Below are positions 1 through 7,265 of a stretch of 43,429 nt of DNA, one piece after another. The notes under the pieces are model-generated. The model had not been told where the DNA came from. It saw only the letters and a list, made by a program, of their open reading frames with translations, and did no database searches. Location of the stretch: NCBI RefSeq assembly GCF_937873725.1, contig NZ_CALMYY010000105.1, forward strand, positions 1-43,429. The letters run 5' to 3'. Both the position numbers and the translations under genes were made by a program. Numbering within the stretch: position 1 is the first letter of the stretch; each line of letters opens with the position of its first letter. Source of the stretch: an uncultured Dietzia sp. (GTDB lineage Bacteria; Actinomycetota; Actinomycetes; Mycobacteriales; Mycobacteriaceae).

Positions 1-2
1 CG

Positions 3-167
3 GCCGGCATCATCATCGACGCCGTCCGCGCCGCCAAGATCGCCAAGGACCGCGGCATCGGCGGACCGATCCTGCCGGCGTCCGCTTACCTCATGAAGTC
101 GCCGCCGGTCCAGATGGCCGACGACAAGGCCCGCGCCGAGCTCGAGGCCTTCATCATCGGGGCCTGA
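3..167 (+). CDS. ino1: Inositol-3-phosphate synthase, C-terminal fragment
   Basis: Only the last 54 residues are in the window; the frame is open from the left edge to a TGA at 165-167. The segment contains IIIDAVRAAKIAKDRGIGGP followed by SAYLMKSPPVQ, which matches the conserved C-terminal end of actinobacterial myo-inositol-1-phosphate synthase. That enzyme converts glucose 6-phosphate to inositol 3-phosphate with NAD and supplies inositol for phosphatidylinositol and mycothiol in the cytosol. The lipoprotein gene begins 25 nt downstream on the same strand. The family call rests on this short but highly conserved tail; the catalytic part lies outside the window. Confidence 0.85.
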   Translation, partial: AGIIIDAVRAAKIAKDRGIGGPILPASAYLMKSPPVQMADDKARAELEAFIIGA

Positions 168-192
168 GCACCCGCGACAGGAGCAGGAACGC

Positions 193-744
193 ATGAACCA
201 CACCGCGACGCACCACCCGTCCTCCACCACGGGGCGTCGCCGTGTCCCGGCCGTCATCGCGATCGCGGTGGCGGCCGGGATGGCGCTCGCCGGATGTTCG
301 GCGGACGGGGGGACCGACGCCACCCCGACGCCGACGACCGCGGTGACCACCTCGTCGTCGTCGACCCCCACCTCCCTCCCCGAGGTCACGGAGAGCACCA
401 CCCCCGTCCCGGTCGCCACCACCCCGAGCAGCACCGTCTCCGCGGCGCCGTCGACCCAGCTGCCGGCCAACGTGGTGGCGACGGGCGCGCCCTGCCACAT
501 GATCGGCGAACTGGCCCAGGGCCAGGACGGCTCCCCGCTGTTCTGCCTCGAGGACCCGGGAGGGGCCGGCCCCCTGTGGCTGCCCCAGCCCGCCGGGACG
601 GGCCCCGACGGGACCGGCCCGGCGCTGCTCGGCCAGCCCTGCATGCAGGAGGACGCCGCCGTCACCGCCGCCGACGGCACCCTGCTCACTTGCCGGCTCA
701 CCGGCGGCGGCGACGTGCCGGGCGGGCTCTTCTGGCAGTTGTAG
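193..744 (+). CDS. Small lipoprotein with two cysteine-pair repeats
   Basis: 183 residues. A twin-arginine-like basic stretch (GRRR, 14-17) precedes a hydrophobic segment ending in the lipobox LAGC with Cys35, so the product should be a lipid-anchored extracytoplasmic protein. Residues about 40-95 form a Ser/Thr/Pro-rich linker typical of actinobacterial surface lipoproteins. The C-terminal part holds two similar units, each with the pattern G-x-P-C, then D-G-x-x-L-x-C, then a G-L-(W/F)-W-like end, giving four cysteines that could form two disulfides. The start has an AGGAGC ribosome-binding site. I do not recognise the family and assign no function. Confidence 0.8.
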   Translation: MNHTATHHPSSTTGRRRVPAVIAIAVAAGMALAGCSADGGTDATPTPTTAVTTSSSSTPTSLPEVTESTTPVPVATTPSSTVSAAPSTQLPANVVATGAPCHMIGELAQGQDGSPLFCLEDPGGAGPLWLPQPAGTGPDGTGPALLGQPCMQEDAAVTAADGTLLTCRLTGGGDVPGGLFWQL

Positions 745-820
745 CGGCCGAGCGGTTGCAGGGGTCGGGGCCCGGGGCTTGACTGGGCGGCATCCGTGAC
801 GCCCCCCACCCGGAGGACCC

Positions 821-1486
821 ATGACCCAGACCCGGTTCGGCCACATCGAGGTCGACGACGGCGTGTACGCGCCGCAGGACGACTCGTGGCTGCTCTGCGA
901 GGCGCTCGACGGCGTCCCGGTGGCGGGCAGGCGGGTCCTCGACATCTGTACAGGGAGCGGGATCCTCGCGATCGAGGCCGCCCTCATGGGAGCGGCCGAG
1001 GTGATCGCCTACGACATCTCACCCCTCGCGGTGGCGTGCGCGAGCCGCAACGCCCGGCGCGCCGGGGTCCGGGTGGACGCCCGCGTGGGCACCCTCGACG
1101 ACGCCCGCCGCGCCGGCCCCTTCGACGTGGTGGTGTCCAACCCGCCCTACGTCCCGTCCGACGCTCCGCTGCGGGGGACCGGTCCGAACCGGGCGTGGGA
1201 CGCCGGGGCCGACGGACGGGTGGTGCTCGACCAGCTGTGCGACCTGGCGCCCGATCTCGTGGCCCCGGGCGGCTCCATGCTCATCGTGCACTCGGAGTTC
1301 TCCGACCCGCCGCAGACCATCCGCCGGCTCGAGCAGGCCGGGTTCGAGTCCCGGCAGGTGGCGGCCCGGGTGGTGGGGTTCGGCCCCGTCATGCACGCGT
1401 ACGCCGACCGGCTCGAGGCCGCCGGCCTGCTCGAGCCCGGCCGGCGCACCGAGGAACTCGTGGTGATCCGTGTCGACCGCAGGTGA
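821..1486 (+). CDS. HemK2/MTQ2-like class I SAM-dependent methyltransferase
   Basis: 221 residues with a Rossmann methyltransferase fold: the SAM-binding motif DICTGSG at 41-47, an acidic residue after strand 2 (YDIS, 64-67), and NPPY at 107-110. NPPY is the signature of methyltransferases acting on a glutamine amide or an exocyclic amine (PrmC/HemK, MTQ2, N6-adenine enzymes). It is shorter than PrmC and lacks its N-terminal helical domain, resembling the stand-alone HemK2/MTQ2 type. The start at 821 follows CGGAGG with 5 nt spacing. It overlaps the CDGSH gene by 17 nt, implying translational coupling. The substrate is unknown; a protein or small-molecule target linked to the neighbouring metal proteins is possible. 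Confidence 0.85.
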   Translation: MTQTRFGHIEVDDGVYAPQDDSWLLCEALDGVPVAGRRVLDICTGSGILAIEAALMGAAEVIAYDISPLAVACASRNARRAGVRVDARVGTLDDARRAGPFDVVVSNPPYVPSDAPLRGTGPNRAWDAGADGRVVLDQLCDLAPDLVAPGGSMLIVHSEFSDPPQTIRRLEQAGFESRQVAARVVGFGPVMHAYADRLEAAGLLEPGRRTEELVVIRVDRR

Positions 1487-1679
1487 GCGCGAGGCCCGCG
1501 TGGTGCGGATCGTGCCCGGCGGGCCAATGCTGATCGAGGGCCCGGTGGACGTGGTGACCGCCGACGGTGCCCGGGTCTGCTCCGACCGCTTCATGGTGGC
1601 GGTGTGCATGTGCCGGCGCAGCCGGAACTACCCGCTGTGTGACACCAGCCACCGGCGCAAGGTGCGGCGCGGAGACTGA
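1470..1679 (+). CDS. CDGSH-type iron-sulfur protein
   Basis: 69 residues from a GTG start inside the end of the methyltransferase gene. The C-terminal part carries the CDGSH zinc-finger-like signature C-x-C-x2-S-x3-P-x-C-D-x2-H, with ligands Cys46, Cys48, Cys57 and His61 (written CDTSH here). This family binds a redox-active, labile 2Fe-2S cluster with three Cys and one His. The gene ends 15 nt from the convergent end of the haem-oxygenase-fold iron enzyme, so the two metal proteins sit tail to tail. A role in electron or cluster transfer to that enzyme is an inference from context only. Confidence 0.85.
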   Translation: MSTAGEREARVVRIVPGGPMLIEGPVDVVTADGARVCSDRFMVAVCMCRRSRNYPLCDTSHRRKVRRGD

Positions 1680-1694
1680 CGCGCCCGGGGGGGG

Positions 1695-2699
1695 TCAGCC
1701 GAGCAGGGAGGACTCACCGCGGCGCCAGGCCGCGAGCATCCCGTCCGCCGCCAGCCCGTCGAGGTGGTCGAGCGCGCGCATCCCGAACACGACGTCGGCC
1801 GCCAGGTCCGGCTCCCGGCCCAGCAGGTCGCCCACCACGTCGTGGCGCATGACCTGCTCGTGGACCGCGTCGGCCTCCACGTGCTCGGCGTAGAAGTGCA
1901 CGCACTCCTCCGGGGCCCCCAGCCTGCGCAGGCCCGCGACCAGGCGGGCGGACCCCGGGGACGAGGTGATCTCGATGGCGGCGAAGTGCCCGATCGCCGC
2001 GCCGCGCAGCGAGCGGTGCAGCCCGAACAGCGACATGAGGTTGACCGTGGACAGCGTCTCGGCGCTCACCGCGTCGATGTACCCCAGGTAGGACGCGTCC
2101 AGTCCGGCGGCGCCCATGAGGTCTTCCCACAGCCGCTGGTGCACGCGCTCGCCGCGGCCCCCGCCGAACTCGTCGAACTCCACGGCCACGAACGACGCCT
2201 TGGCCTGGCCCTGCAGGCGCGGGATGGTGAACGCGTGCGGATCGCCCTCCTTGAGGTGGTACAGCGACCGGTGCGCGAAGTACTCGCGCAGCTGATCCCA
2301 GGTGCCCTCCCCGGCGAAGTACCAGGACGGGCCGGTGCCGGACGTCGCCTCCACGGACAGCGCGTCCATCTCCGCGACGGGGTCGTCACCCGGCTCCACC
2401 GCGCGCCGCAGGTACCCGAGGAACACCCCCTCCAGGCCCCGCCGCAGCCGCAGGATGTCGGGGTCCCACTCCAGCTCGGCGTCGACGCCGGCGAAGCCGC
2501 GGTAGTGCAGCTCGTAGAGGGTGTACAGCGCCAGCTGCAGGTCGCGGCCCAGCGGGTCGGTGTCCGGCGGCACCCCGGGCAGCCCGTCGGTGCGCCCCGA
2601 CGCCAGCGCCGCGACCACCGCATCCGACAGCGGCCCGCACGCGACGGGCAGCGGCGGGGCGGTCGGGGCCGGGGTGGTCGGGGGAAGAGTGGCAGTCAT
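1695..2699 (-). CDS. Haem-oxygenase-fold iron-containing redox enzyme
   Basis: 334 residues matching the Haem_oxygenas_2 / iron-containing redox enzyme family (haem-oxygenase-like di-iron oxidases). Candidate metal ligands are present in the family's order: the FDEFGGGRGERVH block (E174, E177, H187), E243, and the AEHVEADAVHE block (H273, D277, H280). Members studied elsewhere use a di-iron centre for oxidative C-C or C-N chemistry; the substrate here cannot be read from sequence. The N-terminus is Pro-rich and disordered. A TAGAAC box at 2706-2711 lies 6 nt before the ATG, compatible with a leaderless transcript. Convergent with the CDGSH gene. Confidence 0.8.
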   Translation of the reverse strand: MTATLPPTTPAPTAPPLPVACGPLSDAVVAALASGRTDGLPGVPPDTDPLGRDLQLALYTLYELHYRGFAGVDAELEWDPDILRLRRGLEGVFLGYLRRAVEPGDDPVAEMDALSVEATSGTGPSWYFAGEGTWDQLREYFAHRSLYHLKEGDPHAFTIPRLQGQAKASFVAVEFDEFGGGRGERVHQRLWEDLMGAAGLDASYLGYIDAVSAETLSTVNLMSLFGLHRSLRGAAIGHFAAIEITSSPGSARLVAGLRRLGAPEECVHFYAEHVEADAVHEQVMRHDVVGDLLGREPDLAADVVFGMRALDHLDGLAADGMLAAWRRGESSLLG

Positions 2700-2779
2700 G
2701 CCCTCGTTCTACCCGCGTCGGCGCGGGACCTCCACCGGGCGCGACGACGACGACGCCCGCATCCCCGGGCCGACCCCAC

Positions 2780-3970
2780 TCACCCGGTGGGCCGATCGGT
2801 CCGGGCGAACGCGTCGAGGATGTGGGCGCCGTGGGGCAGCGCCCGCTCGTCCAGCACGAAGCCGGGGTGGTGCAGGTCCGTCTCGCCGGACTCGCCGTCC
2901 CACACCCCCAGCCGCAGGTAGACGCCCGGGATCTCCTCGGTGTACCAGGCGAAGTCCTCGCCGCCGCTCGACTGCACGGCGGGGCCCACCCCGCCCGGTC
3001 CGAGCACGGAGGCCACGGCACGGGCGGCCAGCTCGGCGCACTCGTCGTCGTTCACCACCGGCGGCACCCCCTGTACGTACTCCACCTCGGTGCGGACCCC
3101 GTACAGGGCGCCCACCCGCTCGGCCGCCTCGCGGACGAGCGGCTCCACGGTGGCCCACACGTCCCGGTCGGCGCTGCGCAGGGTGCCCCACAGCTGCCCC
3201 GAGTCGGGGATGACGTTGGGCGCGGTGCCACCGGCCCTCACCGACGCCCAGGTCAGGACGGTGCCCGAGCGGGGATCGATCCTCCGGTCCACCGCGGCGG
3301 TCACCCCGGTGATGATCTGGGCGAGCGCGAACACCGTGTCCTGGGTCTCGTGGGGACGGGCGGTGTGCCCCCCGTCCGACCGGACGGTGATGCCGATCTT
3401 GGCGTTGGACGAGGTGATCGGCCCGGCGGTCACGCCGACCTCGCCGACCACGCGGTGGGGGTCGCAGTGCAGCGCGAGGATGCGGTCCACCCCCTCCACC
3501 ACGCCCTCGGCGACGCACTCCTTCGCCCCGCCGGGCATGGTCTCCTCCGCCGGCTGGAAGATCAGCCTGACCGGGCGGGGCGGCGGGTCGGCCACCAGCA
3601 GTTCGGCGGCGCCCAGCAGCATCGCGGTGTGCCCGTCGTGGCCGCAGGAATGGCTGACCCCCTCGACGCGGGAGGCGAAGGGCTCGCCCGAGTCCTCGCT
3701 CATGGCCAGGGCGTCGATGTCCGCGCGCAGGGCCACCACGTCCGTGGCGGCCGCGCCGGCGGCCGCCGGGACGTCGCACCACAGGCCCGTGCCGAGCCGG
3801 AAGCGGGTCGGCTCGAGCCCCATGGCCCAGAGTTCGCCCTCGACGTAGTCGGTGGTCTCCCGCTCCTCGTAGGACAACTCCGGGTGGGCGTGGAGGTGAC
3901 GCCTCCACGCCTTGAGCCGGTCCTCGAACCCCGCCGGGTCGCGGGGGGTCCTCTCATCCGATCCGACCAT
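2780..3970 (-). CDS. M20D family amidohydrolase (N-acyl-amino-acid / hippurate hydrolase type)
   Basis: 396 residues, normal length for M20D. Visible motifs in order: RRHLHAHPE (23-31), ALRADIDAL (80-88), SHSCGHDGH (106-114) carrying Cys109 and His111 as metal ligands, AEE (141-143), and LHCDP with His168; the C-terminal part has GGEDFAWY. The family hydrolyses N-acyl amino acids, hippurate-like amides or small peptides with a di-metal centre in the cytosol. The start overlaps the end of the S9 peptidase gene by 17 nt, so the two are translated together. With two ATP-grasp ligases upstream, a role in trimming or recycling a ligase product is plausible but unproven. Confidence 0.88.
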   Translation of the reverse strand: MVGSDERTPRDPAGFEDRLKAWRRHLHAHPELSYEERETTDYVEGELWAMGLEPTRFRLGTGLWCDVPAAAGAAATDVVALRADIDALAMSEDSGEPFASRVEGVSHSCGHDGHTAMLLGAAELLVADPPPRPVRLIFQPAEETMPGGAKECVAEGVVEGVDRILALHCDPHRVVGEVGVTAGPITSSNAKIGITVRSDGGHTARPHETQDTVFALAQIITGVTAAVDRRIDPRSGTVLTWASVRAGGTAPNVIPDSGQLWGTLRSADRDVWATVEPLVREAAERVGALYGVRTEVEYVQGVPPVVNDDECAELAARAVASVLGPGGVGPAVQSSGGEDFAWYTEEIPGVYLRLGVWDGESGETDLHHPGFVLDERALPHGAHILDAFARTDRPTG

Positions 3971-5780
3971 CGAACACCTCCTGACAGAACCGGACCACCC
4001 GATCGCCGAGCAGTCGCCGGTTGGCCAATTTCACGAAGTCGTGACCCTCGTCCTCGAACAACAGCACGTCCACCGGCACCCCGCGCTCCCGGAGCGCGTC
4101 GACCGCCTGCCCGGTCTCGGTGAGCGGCACGTTGGTGTCGTGGGCGCCGTGGATGTAGAGGACGGGGACGTCGATCCGGTCGAAATTCAGCAGCGGCGAG
4201 ACCTCCATGAGCAGCTCGCGCTCCTGCAGGGGGTTGCCGTACTTGGGGTACGCGGCCGCGGCGATCCAGGGCTCCGTGGTGCGGTAGAAGGTCCGCAGGT
4301 CGCTCATCCCGCACGCCGCGATCCCCCCGCACCACCGGCCCGCGTGGCGGACCAGGGTGGCGTTGACCAGATAGCCGCCGTAGGAGCGGCCGGAGACCAC
4401 GGCCCGGGCGGGGTCGGTGATGCCCGCGTCCACGAGGTGCAGCAGGGCGTCCTCGACGTCGTCGATCCCGGCGAAGCGCCCGTAGCGGTCGTCGGCATGG
4501 ATGAAGAATCGCCCGAACCCGCTCGAGCCGCGCACGTTGGGCAGGAAATAGGTCACGCCGACGTCCAGGCAACGGCGGGCGAGGTCGTCGAACCCGGGCC
4601 TGGACTGGCCCTCCGGGCCGCCGTGGAGGTGGATGACCGTGGGACCCGGCTCGTCGGGGCCGTCGGGGTCGCCGGGCCGGTACAGCCACCCGCTCAGTTC
4701 CAGGCCGTCGCGCGCGGTGAACCGCACCAGCCGCGGGGCCGGCACGGGCTGTTCCGGCGGCCGTCCCGTCCACCGGCGGTTCTCCACGTCGTACATCACC
4801 ACGCGGGGTGGCTGGTCGAGGCTCTGGACGGTGAGCGCGAGCAGCCTGCCGTCGGCGGTGAGCGTGGGTGCCGACGCCACGACCTCCGGCAACGGCGGTA
4901 TGTGGACCAGCCGGGGACGGCCCGGGGTGAGGTCGAGGATCTCGATCTCGGACAGCCCGCCGCGCACGTTCCACAGCAGCACCGCGGTCGAGCCGTCCAG
5001 GCTCACCTCGACCCAGTCGAGGTCGGCGTCGTCGCGGAACGCCACGGGCCACGACTCGGTGCTGTCCTCGTCCGACTCCACCGCGAGCAGACCCATCCGG
5101 TCCGCCGAATGGTCGCTCCGGACGATCATCCGCATGGGCCGGCCGGCGCCCCCGGCGTCGAGGATCACCCCGGCCTCGGTCGTCGACCCGGTGTCGACGG
5201 GCAGCAGGGGCCACCACCTGCCGTCGGGCACGATGCGCAGCAGTTCACGATGCCCGCGGGCACCCACCCGGAACAGGGCGGCACCGTCCCGGGCGTGGAC
5301 CAGCGCCCCGCCCATCCGGCGGTCCACCACCGTGGACTCCCCCGTCTCCGGGTCCACGAGCCGCCCCTCGGCCAGGCCCTCGGAGTCGAAGGCGGTCACC
5401 GCCAGCAGGTCGCCGTCCCAGCAGACAAACTGCACGGTGGCGTCGCTGAAGGTGTCCACCGGGTAGACCTCGTGGTCCTCCGGGTCGGTGGTCACCAGCC
5501 AGATCCGCTCCCGCTCACCGCCGTCCGGGGCGACCTCGCAGGCGAGCCACCTGCCGTTGGGCGAGTACGCCACGCGGCGGACGGGCCCGTTGACCGGGAG
5601 CACCACGTCGCGTTCCGGCCCGGCCCCGTCCAGGCCCCCCGGCCCCAGCGGCCGCTGGACGGCGCGCGGGTAGCCCGTGCGCTCGGTGACCACGCACGCC
5701 AGCATCGACCCGTCCGGGGAGAGGTCGGGCGAGGTGGTGTGGCGGATTCCGTCGGGGCCCCCGGCGGCGCTGTCAGGCAC
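3954..5780 (-). CDS. S9 family serine peptidase (prolyl oligopeptidase / acylaminoacyl-peptidase type)
   Basis: About 608 residues: an N-terminal beta-propeller with repeats such as LSPDGSMLA and YSPNGRWLA, then a C-terminal alpha/beta hydrolase. The catalytic part shows HLHGGPEG, the nucleophile elbow GRSYGG (Ser codon at 4383-4385), the HGAHDTNVP region with the Asp, and DEGHDF with the His. S9 enzymes of this shape cleave short peptides or acylated N-termini. No signal peptide is seen, so it is probably cytosolic. I chose the GTG at 5780, which overlaps the upstream ATP-grasp stop by 8 nt and has AAAGGA upstream at rather long spacing; a GTG at 5813 would add 11 residues. Same operon as the M20 gene. 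Confidence 0.88.
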   Translation of the reverse strand: MPDSAAGGPDGIRHTTSPDLSPDGSMLACVVTERTGYPRAVQRPLGPGGLDGAGPERDVVLPVNGPVRRVAYSPNGRWLACEVAPDGGERERIWLVTTDPEDHEVYPVDTFSDATVQFVCWDGDLLAVTAFDSEGLAEGRLVDPETGESTVVDRRMGGALVHARDGAALFRVGARGHRELLRIVPDGRWWPLLPVDTGSTTEAGVILDAGGAGRPMRMIVRSDHSADRMGLLAVESDEDSTESWPVAFRDDADLDWVEVSLDGSTAVLLWNVRGGLSEIEILDLTPGRPRLVHIPPLPEVVASAPTLTADGRLLALTVQSLDQPPRVVMYDVENRRWTGRPPEQPVPAPRLVRFTARDGLELSGWLYRPGDPDGPDEPGPTVIHLHGGPEGQSRPGFDDLARRCLDVGVTYFLPNVRGSSGFGRFFIHADDRYGRFAGIDDVEDALLHLVDAGITDPARAVVSGRSYGGYLVNATLVRHAGRWCGGIAACGMSDLRTFYRTTEPWIAAAAYPKYGNPLQERELLMEVSPLLNFDRIDVPVLYIHGAHDTNVPLTETGQAVDALRERGVPVDVLLFEDEGHDFVKLANRRLLGDRVVRFCQEVFDGRIG

Positions 5781-7200
5781 GGTGGATCCAGGTGTCCTTT
5801 CCACCGCCTCCACTCGAGGCGTTGACCACCATCGTGCCCGCCGGCGCCACCCGCGTCAGCGCGACGGGCGGGGCCGAGGCGAGAATCTCCCCCGCGCCAC
5901 CGGTCCGCAGCAGGACGAACGCCCGCATGTCGACGTGCCGCCGCCGGAGATCGCCGCCGTCGAAGGTCGGCAGCGTGGACAGCGGTTGGACCTCCTGGGC
6001 GATGAACCGCTCGCCGTGGCGCCGCAGTTCCTCGCGGCGCTCGTCCAGCTCACGCGGCGAGCACTCCGGTCCCACGGTGATCTCCGAGCCGCCGTAGCCG
6101 TCGATCGGCTTGACCACCAGCTCCCCGATCCTGTCCATCACCTGCTGGAGTTGCGCGGGGTCGGAGCACAGCAGCGTGTCCACCTGACCGATGAGCGGCT
6201 TCTCGCCCAGGTAGAACTCGATGATCCCCGGCACGAGGGCGTAGATCGCCTTGTCGTCGGCCGCCCCGTTCCCGGGCGCGTTGACCACGGCGACACCGCC
6301 CTGCGCCATGGCGTCCAGCAGCCCGCTGCGCAGGACCGTGCCGTCCGCACCGGCGGAGGACAGGAGCGCCTCCTCGTCCATCCGGACGAACAGCACGTCC
6401 ACGGGCTCGCCGCCGGAGCCGTCGGCCCGCCACAGCCGACCCCCGTCGCACCGCAGGTCGGCGGCCGTGACCAGCGTCCCGCCGAGGGCGGAGGTCACCT
6501 GGTTGAGGTCGAAGGACTCGCGCTCGTCCTCGGCGATCACCACCGCGATCGCGGGGTCGGCAACCCCCTCCGGCGCGGCCGCGCGCAGGGTGTCGGCCAG
6601 CATGTCCAGCGCGTCGCGGGGGTCGTACACCCCGGTCCGCGCGCCGAACTCGGGGTAGCCCTCGGCGATCCGGTCACGCAGACCGACCGCCAGCGCCATC
6701 CCCCCCGGCATCCGCAGGTTGTCCTCCAGCACGATCCACTCCCCCGGCGAGGTCGAGACCAGGTCCACCCCGCACACCGGGGCGTGCAGCGCGCCCTCCG
6801 GCACCGATCGCCCGGTGGGGCGGAATCCCGGCGCCCGCCGGAGGGCCTCCTCAGGCACCACCCCCGCCCGGAGGATCTCACCGGCCCCGTAGATGTCCCG
6901 CAGGAACATCTCCAACGCCCGGGCCCGCTGTTCGATGCCGGCGGTGATCCGCCCCCACTGGTCGGCCGGCACGATGCGCGGGACGGCGTCCAGCGGGAAC
7001 ACCTGCGGGCTGTCCCTGCCGTACACGTTCAGGGTCACGCCCAGGGACCGCAGGCTGTCGTCCACCCGGTTCTTGCGCTCCCCGAGGGCCTCGGGACCCA
7101 GGTCCGACACCGCCTTCAGCACGTGCGCGTACTCCGGGCGGGGCTCGCCGTCCTCGGTGATCGCCTCGTCGTGCACCGCGCCGTTCACCTCGTCGGTCAT
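5773..7200 (-). CDS. Circularly permuted type 2 ATP-grasp protein
   Basis: 475 residues, the normal length for stand-alone circularly permuted ATP-grasp proteins (DUF404/407). Diagnostic segments: VCGVDLV, WIVLEDNLRMPGG, LFVRMDEEALLSS, NAPGNGAADDKAIYALVP, VVKPIDGYGGSEI (Lys364) and FIAQEVQPLSTLPTFDG. Such proteins are predicted amide/peptide-bond ligases that activate a carboxylate with ATP. It is clearly paralogous to the C-terminal half of the upstream fusion protein; both end in GGGGKDTW. A TAGCGT box and GGGGAG lie just upstream, so it may have its own promoter although only 65 nt separate the two genes. The substrate is unknown. Confidence 0.9.
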   Translation of the reverse strand: MTDEVNGAVHDEAITEDGEPRPEYAHVLKAVSDLGPEALGERKNRVDDSLRSLGVTLNVYGRDSPQVFPLDAVPRIVPADQWGRITAGIEQRARALEMFLRDIYGAGEILRAGVVPEEALRRAPGFRPTGRSVPEGALHAPVCGVDLVSTSPGEWIVLEDNLRMPGGMALAVGLRDRIAEGYPEFGARTGVYDPRDALDMLADTLRAAAPEGVADPAIAVVIAEDERESFDLNQVTSALGGTLVTAADLRCDGGRLWRADGSGGEPVDVLFVRMDEEALLSSAGADGTVLRSGLLDAMAQGGVAVVNAPGNGAADDKAIYALVPGIIEFYLGEKPLIGQVDTLLCSDPAQLQQVMDRIGELVVKPIDGYGGSEITVGPECSPRELDERREELRRHGERFIAQEVQPLSTLPTFDGGDLRRRHVDMRAFVLLRTGGAGEILASAPPVALTRVAPAGTMVVNASSGGGGKDTWIHRA

Positions 7201-7206
7201 CTCCCC

Positions 7207-7212
7207 ACGCTA
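7207..7212 (-). promoter_or_regulatory. Candidate -10 box (TAGCGT) for the ATP-grasp gene
   Basis: On the minus strand TAGCGT is followed by GGGGAG and then the ATG at 7200. A TANNNT hexamer 6-8 nt before the start is the usual layout of leaderless actinobacterial transcripts, but GGGGAG could also act as a ribosome-binding site. Inference from pattern only. Confidence 0.4.
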
Positions 7213-7265
7213 GGCCAACCCCGGCCCGGCCGCACCCGCGCCGGAGACAGTGGCCGGCCTCGGGT

